From the NCBI GenBank assembly GCA_009602725.1, contig WELB01000091.1, positions 149,769 to 213,761 of the forward strand: a DNA stretch of 63,993 nt. The letters run 5' to 3'. Numbering within the stretch: position 1 is the first letter of the stretch; every line of letters begins with the position of its first letter. This stretch comes from Spirogloea muscicola. Taxonomy: Eukaryota; Streptophyta; Zygnematophyceae; Spirogloeales; Spirogloeaceae. The position numbers and the translations under genes were made by a program. Shown here piece after piece: positions 11,901 through 23,441 of this stretch. The notes beneath the pieces were generated by a model. The model worked only from the letters and a program-made list of their open reading frames with translations. It did no database searches and had not been told where the DNA came from.

Positions 11901-14900
11901 TGCCAGCGAGAGCGTCGAGACCCCCAACTTCTTGGGTCCGTCGGACCTTGCAATCTTGCCCAGGCATGTGGAGAAGCAGAGGTTGTAGGCGATGATGCAG
12001 GACGGGTAGAGGGACTGGAAGTCGAGCACAATGACGGGAGACGTGTAGAACCTGGACTCTGGCTCCATGACGAGGGGAAGCGCTTCCATAGCCGGCTGCT
12101 GCTCCACCTGTGGGTTGGTGCACTTTGTCGAATTGAGGCTGACATTGCAGTCATGGTAATGAGGTTCTGGATTTGTACAATTGCTGTCAAAATGTCAATG
12201 AGCGTGACAATGCCCAATTAAGCTTGTCACCTAAAGGAGCATTGCTATGCGAAAGTTTACTAGCAGGCAACCAGCCAGGAGTACGAAGCAGAGAAGACCC
12301 ATATTTCCAAGAGGCATATATAAGTAAGCACAGCACCAGCAGCAGGCTGACATGCATACCTGCTGCCTAGAGGGAGCCAAGAGAAGATAGTTCTGTGTGT
12401 GGGCGATGCGTAGCAGCATCGACTCGACCCGGTACTGGGAGCCCCGCGTGAGGACCGAGAAGAAGTCGATGCCGAAGACCCTTGCCAGCTCCCCAGTTCG
12501 ACTGACCTGTCAGACCAGCAGTGCCAGAGAAAAGAGCCAAGGATAAGCCCAAGACCTGGATCTCACAGTCCTTTGATATCTAGTGTCTCCACAAGAGAGA
12601 ACGATAGGGAGCTGACAAGAATTGAGTAAAAGATTCCATCGAAATAATTTCAGAAAGCCTCTCATTGTTGAGCTTACTAGGTCCAGTTGGTTCATTATCT
12701 GGATGTTCAGCTTTGCCCGCTCGACGCAGTGGTCAAGCGCACGCCATCGATTGGCGCGGCTGCGCAGCCACGCAGTGAGCTGCCGGCAGGAGAAGCGAGG
12801 GGCCTTCCGCCTCAGAACCGCCTCCGCCACCGCCTCCAGAGTGTAGATGTTCAGCTTCATCTCGCCCTGGACGATCCGCCAGAAGTTGAGGACAACTCGT
12901 CCGGTGACGTGTATCCCGCTGCCGTGGGTCCGCCCCCACTCGTCCTCGATGATGCTGTCGGCCAGACCGAGCGCGTCCACTGCCGCCTCGACCCCTGCCG
13001 CAGACAGCTGCTGCTGGTTTGGCGCCAGAGGTTGGCTGGCACCAGCAGGGGGCTCGACCAAGGGGTTCACGACGTCTTTCAGATCCACACCGGCTCTCCG
13101 ACCCACGTGGCTTGCATCTGGGCTTGCACTCTCGGTAGACTTCATTGCAGCAGGAAATGCAATAGCTGCTTGAGTGTCGCCTGGCTTGACAGGACGGGTG
13201 CTTGCAGGCGGCGTCCGCGAGAGCAACTTGATGAGTGGCACGCCGAGGTTGGCGGCCCTCTCAGCAATGAGCCCCAGTGAAGCGCCCTGAATCTCCCACC
13301 CAACAAGCATATCTGGGTCGAGGTCTGATACGAGCGCACTGAAGCGGTGGAGGAGCGTGACCTCGTCTGGTTGGTACAGGACTGTGCAGCCGGACACAGC
13401 ATCCCTGTCCCTGCCACCACAAGCGTTCGTGATACAAGGCAACTCAGATGGAGTTCGTCCAAGACAGTCGAGCCACGAACAGGCAATCGATTTGCCTTCT
13501 TCATATATTGCTGTCATGCTTTTCAGGGGCACACTTACTCACACTTTGACAAACAGCTCTGTCCCACTCAGGTGTTTTGCCTGTATTTGACTGGGAATAA
13601 CAGATCTTCTCTGTTAAATTACTGTCTGAGAGGCTCATAACACTAGAGCAACTGAAGGCAAGAAGTCCAGGTTCTGTACTTCTGAGGAGCAGAAGAGTGC
13701 AGCTGCGCATCCACGACAAGTGCCAGGCAGGCATATGCAGGGAAGTCGGCCTCTGCCACAAGCCTATCGTCCTGCACACACAGCGCAATGCACGCGATGG
13801 CATCGTACCGCGGGTCCGGCTTGAGGTCCCCCCTGCTTTCCGCTTGCACCTGCATAGTCAGCAACTTGAAGACTTTTTAAAGGACAGAACTGGACAAGTA
13901 AAATTCTCCAGGAAAGCTCCACTTGAGATACACTCCAGTACGTTCTACATGTGTAGTATTATAGTACAGTAGTGGCATGTGGACCGCTACAGAGGCGCAC
14001 ATATATATCTATATATCAACATGTACAATACAATTAGCCATCACCTTGCATACAGGAATCACTTGTCGTGTAACAAGTAGTAGCCTAGTACCTCAATGCT
14101 CATAACTGTGACCTGCTGTGCGGCGGCTGTCAGACCATCCCTGCTGAATCCAGTCTGGCTGCTCGGCGTGGCGGGCCGATCCTTGGCGGGCGATGGCGGC
14201 GTGATCTGAGAGACATTGCGCCACTTGCGCTGCATCCTGCGCATGCCGGCCGTGAGACGCATGTCTGGCGACACCGCCGCTTGCACTGGGGTAGTCCGAG
14301 CCGCCGTTTGGACAGCCTCCTGCGACAGGTTGGGCAGAGGCCGCTCAAGCTCTTCGGCACTTCTGGCGAACTCCTTGGCTGTTGCTGGCACCGCTGCTGC
14401 AGGACTCCGTGACAACGGCACGTTTGGCGGCGTACTCATGCGGCACTGACCCGAGCGGCTCCCCGGTGAGGAGGACGCCGCTTCCGCTCTCCTCGTTGCT
14501 TTGCGACCAGAGCTGTGGGGCGATGCCACTGGCAGGAGCGTGACCATCTCGTCGTACTTGGGGGACGCTGGCCGCTCCAGGGGCGGCGCAGGCTCCTCCT
14601 CGCTGAGTACGCCCTGGCTGCTGCCGCCCTGGCTGTGGCCGCTACTGGCATCCACAGGAACAAGCTTCCCCGTGTTTGCATCGACTGTGTAGAGCGGCCC
14701 GCCTTCCCGCTGCTTCGCTGGCGAGATGGTAGACACAGTCGGCAGGTGCTTCTGAACCCAGGCCACGACAGCCGCCCTTGGCGGCGGCGGCCTTGCAGGC
14801 GAGACAAGGTACGTCGCCTCGCCGCGAGCATTGAAGCTCAGCGGCACACCAGCCACTGGATCTGGCAACACCTCGGGGATGTAGTGGCTGCCGCCGTACG

Positions 14901-17900
14901 GCCGGCCATGTTGCGCATGCCATGCGCTCTTGCCTCTGAATGCCGGCGGCAAGTCCACGGCTTCATGTGACCGGACTGCCAAGATGGTAAAGCAAGGAAT
15001 GTCAGACATGGGCTCCATGAACCAATGGGCCCAGCAACAGCATAAACAGCAACCAGAGCAGATCTTGATTGTTCCTCATTTTGAGAGCGTGACACTGGAT
15101 ACGAGTGGTCCTCCAGTCCTGGTTGTCAGTACTCTTTTCATCATTATCACGCTAGAAGTAGTGCACCCAACTCAACTGGCTTCAAGTCAGGCACTCGTGA
15201 CTCCAGGAGGGTTGCAAATGTTCTAGTAACCCTCCAACCAAGACTATCTAAGAGCTGCCTAAACATGTTGGAGCTTGCGAAGCTTGCAGAAGGGCCTTGG
15301 AATAAGATTACGGCTCGAAGCTACGGTGGTCAAGATTTGGAAACCAAATGAGAAAGAGCACAAGGGAGAGCATACACACCCTTGAATTCCATGCCCCCCA
15401 CAACGACGGGCCGCTCGGGGACATCGCTTGCTGTGCTGTAGAAGACGCCCCCGTGGTTCACGGGCTGGAGACCGTGGAGCGCCCAGCTGCCCTGCAGCTC
15501 CACTGGGCACGGCGGCGGCCTGCGGAACCTCAGCGCCACCATGCCGTCTCGGTCTTGCGGCCTCTCAGGGCCTGCTGCCGCTGCAGAAGCGCCTCCAAGC
15601 GGCTCGCATTCTGGATCCAGTTTTGCAACCTCCTGGCGCCTCCTCTTGAGAGATTGAGATGTACTGACCACCTTCTGACTCTGCCTCTGATGCTTGCCAA
15701 CGGTCAAAGTCCTCACATCAGCAGCAACATCTTGTGCTTCTTTGGAGCTGTCGCTAGTGACAAGTCTGTCCCTTCTAGGAATCTCATTGCCTCCTTCAAT
15801 GACCTCCGCAGCAGGTCCTGGTTCACACAACACCTCCCTCTCTGTGCCAGCAATGTCCGGGATCGCATTTTGAACACCAACTCCTACACTGTTTTTGCTT
15901 ATGCCTGCCGTCTCCCCCACCTTGGGCAGACCCGTCCGTTTTGCAGGCCTTGCGTCCAAGTCATGGTGTCCTCCGCCACAGTCTCTATCATCCCCGACCA
16001 TTGCTGTGAGTACCTCTGCGCCCAGTTGCGCAGATGGGAGCCTGGTGCTGTCATCCTCTGCCTCGCACCCTCTTGTTGAAGAAGATGGGCGGCTGACATA
16101 GTGCAGTCCTGGTGAGGATTGCCCAGCACCTGTGCCGCTTGTGCCTCCCGATAATAACGGCAGCGCTCTGACCCTTGCCCTCTGGTCTTCCCCTTCTGCT
16201 GCCGCCCGCCGCGTTGCTGGCGGCTGCGCATCGGGCCTTCTTTCGCTCAAGGTCTGTAGCTGAGAGTTGCGCGACTTCGTCTGCCCAAGTAGCTCCCGGC
16301 GGGCGGAATGTCGCCCCGGCTTCCGCCGCCGTTGCATCCGCATGCGATCCCGCAGCGACACCTCCTCTCTTTGCCGCTGCCCGTTGTGACCGCTGCCGCT
16401 CGAAGTCACAGACATGCACCCGCCGCCGCCGCTGCCGGTCCAAGCTGCCTCTTCTGTGCTCTCGCCTCCTCCTCCTCCCCTCATGCGCAGTACTTCGCTC
16501 TCGTCTTCGGCGTCCCCGTTCGCTTCCTCGTGGCCATGCCACACGCTATCCTCACCGCAGTCCAGGATTGCGTCGCACTCCCGCTGGGAGGCGGCCTCAT
16601 ACTCACGCATCGCAGCTTGAAGCGCCAGCTCAGAGCTTTGCGCCCTCGCCAAATGGCGCTGCGTGGTGACGGCTTGAGCCTCAGGCGGCTTGCCATCGTC
16701 CTCGTCATCACCATCTCGAGGCGTTGCGCCCATCCACTGCAGCAGCTCTGACAGCTCCGTATCGGCATCCTGCTGGATATAAGTAAGTGAGAATCAGCAA
16801 AGCTGGTACTTGACATACAGACATCATACCTGAGCTTACAATACATAGATTCACTTGACAGTGTTGACTAAATGGTTCGAGATTTATGCACTGCAGACAT
16901 GAAGATCAGCTTCAACAACCATTATTCGTTCACTGAAGAGGGTCCTTCAAGGAGGACCTTTGCGAGTCTGTCTCGTCTGAGCTGGGTCACTGCCTCCACA
17001 TCCACAAGGTCGTCGGCATTAGCCTCGCCCTGGCAGCCTGGATCCATGGTGTCATGCCCAACCTCGGAGCTCGCAACAGGTGGCCCCATTGAGCTGCCAG
17101 CCACCAGGTTGGCTGGCTGGGAGCTCTGGAAGAGGCCGCACTCGTCCCGCTCCTCCTCTCGCCGCTCATTAATGCGCAGCCCAGCCTTGTCCTCTGCAGC
17201 CAGCGCTCGCACCGCCTGCCGCAGGGTCTCGTCGAGCTCAGATGGTGGGGGCCTCTGCCGTGGTGGGGCAGCGGTGGGTGCCTGCGCGGCCTCGGCAGAC
17301 GCCGTCATGCCGCTCCTCCGCATCTCGTCCTGTACACAGGAGCAAGGCCGCAGGCTGCCCCTCTGTGAGTCTACCAAGTTGTGTACCATAGCTCTAGCGT
17401 GAACGGCAAGGACCCCTGCGACAGAATCTCATGCTGCCCGAAGGTCCAGGCAAAATGTTGGAGATAAGAAAGCCTGGCAGATGCAGCACGCGAGAGATTG
17501 GAAAGTAAGCGCAAAGTACAGAGATCATCAGGTAGGATTGCTTAAGCGGGGGAAGAGCATGGACCTCCCAGATCGGTATGAGGGACTGGACAAGCTTGAT
17601 CTCTGGCCCTGCTTGCTCCAGAGGCACGGACAAGAGCTCCCGACGATTCAGAATATCTGTGGCAGGCAGAAGAAGCAAATAACACCAAATGACTACAACA
17701 TATCGTCACTTGCGCTGCAGACAAATAATGTAGAGTAACTCAGTAGGTTGGTGTCTAAGATGTGGGCACCTTCAACGTTGCCATCAGCCTCCAGCTCGCA
17801 GCAACTTTGCCGAGCAGGAATGTCAAATCGCGATGCTGCAGCCTTGCCACTATGCTCATTAGCGCCACTTATCCACTCCGCCGGCACTGTTGACTCGGTG

Positions 17901-20435
17901 AAAACCGCTGCCGACCTCGACCCTGTCGCGCCCTCAGAGCTGCTGTTGCCGCTACCGCCTGCACCGTCGCCACCGCTGCCGCGGGCTTTCCCTTCTGGCT
18001 GGGGGCTCGCTCGCAGGGCTGGAGCAGGAGTAGCATTGCTGGCAGCGGCGGTGGCACTTGCTCTGGCAATGGGCTCTGGCATGCCGCATCTGCTCGAGTC
18101 CAGAGCTTGGAGCTTTGCAAGGAGATCATATGGCTGCAGTGGGAGGGGCGGCCGGAAATTGACCTTGGACAGGTTCACATGCGCCATTCCTTGCAGATTG
18201 TAGTCAACCTATCACATGCTCATATGCCGCAGATACAATCATAATCACCATGTGAGGTAAAAATTGGTGGGCTAGCTGTAATGGCCTAGCTGTGGAGTGC
18301 ACGCGAATCAAGTGGACGCGAATCAAGTAGTCCAGCGAGTTGCACGAGCAAATGAAGCTCTGCTTGTGCAGCGCTGGTTGTGAAGCTTGACTACAACAAG
18401 CAAGTGGGTCACGAGGCCATTCATGTAAGCATACATCTATGTCTACTTCATAGCTATCTGATCAGGAAGCGCTTTCAAGCATCACATGACAAGGTTCAGG
18501 GTCTCTGGCTGTGAGACTGATGCTTAAGCAAAAAGGACTTACCAAGAGTTGCAGCAGGAATGGGATGTGAGCCTCGTATGGTTGAAATTTTCGGTTCAGG
18601 ATTGCTCCACTCTGTGCACACAGACCCTGAGATCAGATTAGCACGAAGCAATGCTTCCTCCTGCGGAACGTTCATGAGGAGGGCTTGTCTTGTAATTTTG
18701 TCATTGTGCATGGCACTACCACAGTCCTGTACAGCTGTACTATCCTGCCTAACAAGGACATTTGTCAAGGCGTTGGGTAACACGTTACCAAGCACAAGAA
18801 AGACAAAGCATGAAGACACTGACATGAGGGGGCCCCGGACTCCCAAGCTGCTCCCACACTACACCATCTACTCTGTAAGACATCTTCATGCCAAGCATAC
18901 CCTGCAGTGGTTTACATAGTAATCACAACATTCACTACACCCAGGTCAGCACCTTAAATCTGGGCTACAGCAAAGGAACTATGAGCTGTGGACCGGGAAA
19001 AAGAAGAGAGAGGCTAACCTGCAAAATTGTTGCAATTCTCTTCACCTCCTGAGGATGGTACCTTCAGACATGCAATAAGCCCCAAAGATTATAGGCACTT
19101 GCAATTACTGATGTATTCATCACACTGAGGTCCTCGACTTGGTCATAGCTAGTACTCTTGCTCGCCCGCAAAAGCGTTGAGATGAGATCTGAGCCCCTGT
19201 TCTGAGCATATGCGTTCAGGTGGAACCCAGGAGAGGGGAAGCTCACAGAACAATCTTGGCAAAGAGCCTCTCCTGCGGGTGGAAGCCGTACACAGGCCAT
19301 GCACGCACAAGGCTGCAGCTGTGCACGTGCTGCCGCCGCCCGCCCACGGAGCTGGCAAGCTGACAGTGGGTGCCGCCTCAGATCATGCATATCTCCAAAG
19401 ATATGAGCTAGTCATTGATATAAAGAAACTCGCTGAGGGAGCATAGCCGATGCTCATGCTCCCTCAGGTTGATGTCCTAATTGGCTTCTTCTTAGACACA
19501 GCAAAGTTCCAGATGACCACATTCTCATGGCTTATTGCAGCAACATAAGCCAACGGGGAAGGAGAGGTGGGGAAGGCAGAGGGGTGACTTGGAATCATCT
19601 GGACAGGCTTGGAAAGGCTGTTAAGAGCAGTAAATGATAACAGAGACAGGCTGAGCTCATCACCTTCATGGCAAGCTCGATGCCCGTTGCGAGCTTCCGC
19701 ACAAATATAAGCGCTGGCAAACCCAACGAAGACGGTGTGACGAGGCTGTCATGCAGGGAGGCTGGCCTCAGCCTCCTCCCGGCAAGCCACGGCCCAAGCA
19801 GCGTGACCCACATCCTGGAATCTTGCACGCAAGGACTTGCCGCCGAGGTGCGGTCCTCGAGCCTACCTTCGTCGAGGTCCTGCGGCAGGTCCTCGTCGTA
19901 CAGAACGTACAAGTAGGGAAAGGCCTGCATGCAGCTCCCGCCCCGACATCATCCGATGAGCACGAGCGGCCGGCGGGCCGAGCGGACTCATGCGCCTCAA
20001 ACGAGCTCAGTGCAGTGTAATCGTTTGGGGAAACTCTGCAGGTAACATTGGCGGATTGCCGTCAAGGTGACGGCGACTTGCCTTGTGCAGGTGCAGGCAC
20101 GCCTTCTGGCCAGCCGGCGTGGCGCCGAACACGCGCACCACGGGAACCAGGTCCACCTCCCGGCCTGCAGCCGCGGCGACGGCAGCGGCGGCGGTGCGAG
20201 CTGAGTGATGGCCTCCAGCCGAGAGCCGCCTCACTGTCTCACTGTCTCACTGTGAGCAACGCTTCACCTCTACATGAGATTCTTTATGCTTCATCGCATT
20301 CTGCGCACCCTGGAAGGCGGAGTGGGCGTCGTCCAGCCCCGCCAGCGGCGGCGCCATGTAGAAGTCCACGCTGACGACGCGCACGCTGAAGACCGGCGGC
20401 GCCGGCCCGCCGCCGCCGCCGCTGCCGGCGGCGGC
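8939..20435 (-). CDS. REV3: DNA polymerase zeta catalytic subunit (REV3), ~20 exons, start in assembly gap
   Basis: B-family translesion polymerase. N-terminus: [20 protein letters not shown] (to 20309), [10 protein letters not shown] (ends 20082), [14 protein letters not shown] (19924-19664), RRQHVHSC (ends 19247), [15 protein letters not shown] (18611-18543), [19 protein letters not shown] (from 18208). Low-complexity middle exons at about 17.7, 17.6, 17.3-16.9, 16.7-15.4 and 15.0-14.1 kb. Exonuclease-like region: [14 protein letters not shown] (~13.8 kb) and a large exon ~13530-12677. Polymerase motifs: [15 protein letters not shown] (~12.0 kb), [20 protein letters not shown] (~11.25 kb) and YGDTD-S, the Ser codon being split by the intron 11092-10804. 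Thumb exons 10803 to ~10078. C-terminus: CATC/CSSC zinc module (~9.57 kb), then CKHC...CISLDC, the iron-sulfur CysB site, ending TAA at 8939. Catalytic residues are intact. One intron has a GC donor (after 20082). The ATG lies in or beyond the N gap, shared with the divergent COV-like gene. Confidence 0.95.
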
Positions 20436-20827
20436 NNNNNNNNNNNNNNNNNNNNNNNNNNNNNNNNNNNNNNNNNNNNNNNNNNNNNNNNNNNNNNNNN
20501 NNNNNNNNNNNNNNNNNNNNNNNNNNNNNNNNNNNNNNNNNNNNNNNNNNNNNNNNNNNNNNNNNNNNNNNNNNNNNNNNNNNNNNNNNNNNNNNNNNNN
20601 NNNNNNNNNNNNNNNNNNNNNNNNNNNNNNNNNNNNNNNNNNNNNNNNNNNNNNNNNNNNNNNNNNNNNNNNNNNNNNNNNNNNNNNNNNNNNNNNNNNN
20701 NNNNNNNNNNNNNNNNNNNNNNNNNNNNNNNNNNNNNNNNNNNNNNNNNNNNNNNNNNNNNNNNNNNNNNNNNNNNNNNNNNNNNNNNNNNNNNNNNNNN
20801 NNNNNNNNNNNNNNNNNNNNNNNNNNN
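20436..20827. other. Assembly gap (392 N) at a divergent gene start
   Basis: Flanked by GCC/GGC repeats on both sides. It holds the start of REV3 (minus) and of the COV-like gene (plus), so the bidirectional promoter is not visible. Confidence 0.95.
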
Positions 20828-22805
20828 CGCCGCCGCCGCTGCCGCCGCCTGCAGCCGCTGACGAGGGGCCGGCGCCGCCCGCCGCCGCTGCAGGCCTTCC
20901 TGGCGGTCGTCCAGAGCTGGGCCTCCAAGAAGTTCATGAGCGGCTTGTGAGCTGAACCCCCCCAAGCATGTCCCTCCCTCCTCCCTCCCTCCTCTCTCTC
21001 CCTCCTCCTCCTCGCCCACGAGCCTCCGGCACTGACGGGCCGCCGTGCCCAGCAGCCGGCGCCCGCCGCCAGTCGCCACGCCCCCCTGACGACGGCGGCG
21101 GCGGCTGCAGCGTCATCCTCTTCCCCATCGCCGTCACGTACTACATCACCTCGTGGTTCATCGCCTTCTTCGACTCCTTCTTCTCGCCCTTCTACAAGGA
21201 CTTCCTCGGCATCGAGATCCCAGGTCGGACCTCCGCCGTCGCCGCCTCCGCTGCCCTGGCTCCCTCCATCGCAGGCAGACAGGGAGGTGATGCAGAGGCT
21301 GACGATGGTCCCCAGCCGTCGGTGGTCGCAGCACCACAAGCAGGCCACTTTTGGGCTCCGTCGTCCGCGCTGATCCGCCTCGCCGCCGCCCTGCTGTGCA
21401 GGCCTCGGCTTCCTGACGTCGTTCGCCTTCATCTTCTTCGTCGGCGTGTTCGTGTCGTCGTGGGTGGGGTCGTCCGTGCTCTGGGTTGGCGAGTGGCTCA
21501 TCAAGCGCATGCCGCTCGTGCGCCACATCTACTCCGCCTCCAAGCAGATCTCCGTCGCCATCTCGCCAGGTACCATCGCGCCTACAATCTGAACAAGAGC
21601 CCAACTCAGAGTTCCTGCTTTAACACAGAGCCCTCCTATACTAAACGCCACAGTTACTTGACCCGAAGCTCGGATGCGAGCTTTTCGATGGAGCACTGCA
21701 ACTGTTGCCAGATTCAGCACCCGGACTCCTTGTCTGACCTCCTCACTCTGCATACAAGTTCCGTTCTTGCAGACACGAACACGCAGGCGTTCAAGGAGGT
21801 GGTGATCATCCGTCACCCACGGCTCGGAGAGTACGCCTTTGGCTTCATCACCTCCAGCTTCACGCTCCAGGTGCGCAGCCTTTTAAGACTCCTGGGGACC
21901 TGACTTGCTCGACTTCGGTCCACAGCTTGTGACCACATATCGCAGCGCTGCCCCTGTCTTGACTAGGGCGTGGCACATGACAGCCGTGCTCTGCAACACA
22001 GTGGTTCCGCCGTGTTGTTGCTTGGAGTTGAGACATGATGGCTCTTGGGCCACGGCGGCGCCACACCTTATAGAGGGGCAGGTGTCGTACAAAGCCGTCT
22101 AGGCTTTTAGCGGTGCGGGTGCTCGGTTGTGTGGACTGCATTGAAGCTGTTTCAAGCTGATCCTAGTTAAGGAGCTCCACTTGCTCTTGCTTTCCTCCTC
22201 CTTTGGCTAACTGCTGCCACCAATGCTGGCTGGCAGCACAACAATGCGGCGGAGGAGCTTCACAGCGTGTACGTGCCAACCAACCACCTGTACATCGGCG
22301 ACATCTTTCTCGTCAACGCCAAGGACATCATCCGCCCCAACCTGTCAGTGCGCGAGGGCATTGGTGAGTGCGCCTCCTGTGAGCCGTGTACTTACAGAGA
22401 TGGGAGGTAGATAAGATGATGTGGAGACGTTGGCAAAACAGTGTCGCCTGCTTGGTGGTGGGTGTTGTAGGTCTTAGGATTCACTTGCAAGCCTTACTCA
22501 TCACAAGAGGTCAGACGTAGCAGTTTCCATAATATACATCGAAGACACAATCTAGAATCGTAAACCCAGATGCCCAAGCCAGAAATGAAAACTTGGGCAA
22601 CAGCTTACTCGCCAGGTGCTTGCCCTCGTGCCTGTCACTATTTCCTTCTCGTGAAAGCAATCTGAATTATCTGATCGCAGAGGCTGTTCACAATCTCCTC
22701 CGCGCAGAGATAGTTGTATCTGGAGGCATGTCCATGCCGGCCATCATCCACCCACTGGACGAGCGGGCGGCACGTGCTGCCCACAGCTCCGTGGGCGTGC
22801 TATAG
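20828..22805 (+). CDS. COV/DUF502 family integral membrane protein (CONTINUOUS VASCULAR RING-like)
   Basis: Plant-type DUF502 protein. The gap hides its N-terminus. Visible exons: up to 20943 (SWASKKFMSG), 21109-21223 (VILFPIAVTYYITSWFIAFF, first membrane segment), 21402-21569 (LTSFAFIFFVGVFVSSWV, second membrane segment, then GEWLIKRMPLVRHIYSASKQ), 21773-21870 (FKEVVIIRHPRLGEYAFGFI), 22237-22363 (VPTNHLYIGDIFLVNAKDII) and 22681-22805 (EIVVSGGMSMP, TAG stop). All junctions keep frame. Known: plant COV1 and its relatives are Golgi or endomembrane proteins that affect vascular patterning and vacuolar trafficking. In an alga only a membrane-trafficking role can be inferred. A pyrimidine-rich CCT tract fills the first intron. 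Family assignment is secure; the exact cellular role is not known here. Confidence 0.92.
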
Positions 22806-23441
22806 GGCACGGGCCCTCTGACTTCAAGGTGTACACAAGTGCCCACGCCTTGGGCTCCCTCCCTCCTCCCTCCACGTGGAGAGCTCAGTGGACCCATATC
22901 CTGCTTGCGTGCTATCCCCAGCTGCTTGCTTACAGGTCCCCAGTAAAGGCATCGCTGGCGCACGCAAGGGTCCATCTCAAGCTCTGAGATGAAGTAGGTG
23001 TGTACAGTGTTACAGTGTTGGAGCTGGCGCCTGCAGGATGCTGGCAAGAATCACAACACCTCTCCTGCCAGCGCTGGCGCTTAGTGCAGCCAGAGGCACA
23101 GGTCGCGCAGCAGGCTGGCCCTGAGGTACCTGCCTGGCTTGCCTGCAGCTACATATGCCTGTCGGCTGTAGTCGGAGTTGGGAACGGGGCAGCTGCAACC
23201 CTCGAGTCGGCAGCCAACTGTCGTGCTTTGTGGCCCTGATGCCCTACACGCTAACTCGCTTTGAGGCTTCCATTAAGGTTGCCACTGCGCTCCAGGCGTG
23301 CAGTCACCATGCAGCGTGGTTCTCAATAAATGAGGGCAGACTTTGGTAGTAGCAATTTGGGTCAATTGTTAGACTGTTCGTCTGTAAGTGAGGTGACGCT
23401 TTAGAGGCTTTGGTGCTTTTAGCCGTGGTTGCCTGGTTGCC
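22806..23441. other. Intergenic between convergent genes
   Basis: Holds the 3' UTRs of the COV-like gene (plus) and the fusion gene (minus). A TGTAA lies near 23382 on the plus strand. I see no exon or repeat. Confidence 0.4.

Noticed and set aside
20284-21528. Long open frames running through the N gaps (also across 31322-32899 and 49857-51072)
   Set aside because: They stay open only because Ns and GGC repeats carry no stops; they conflict with well-supported REV3, COV, PUS1, PRC-barrel and NT-C2 exons.
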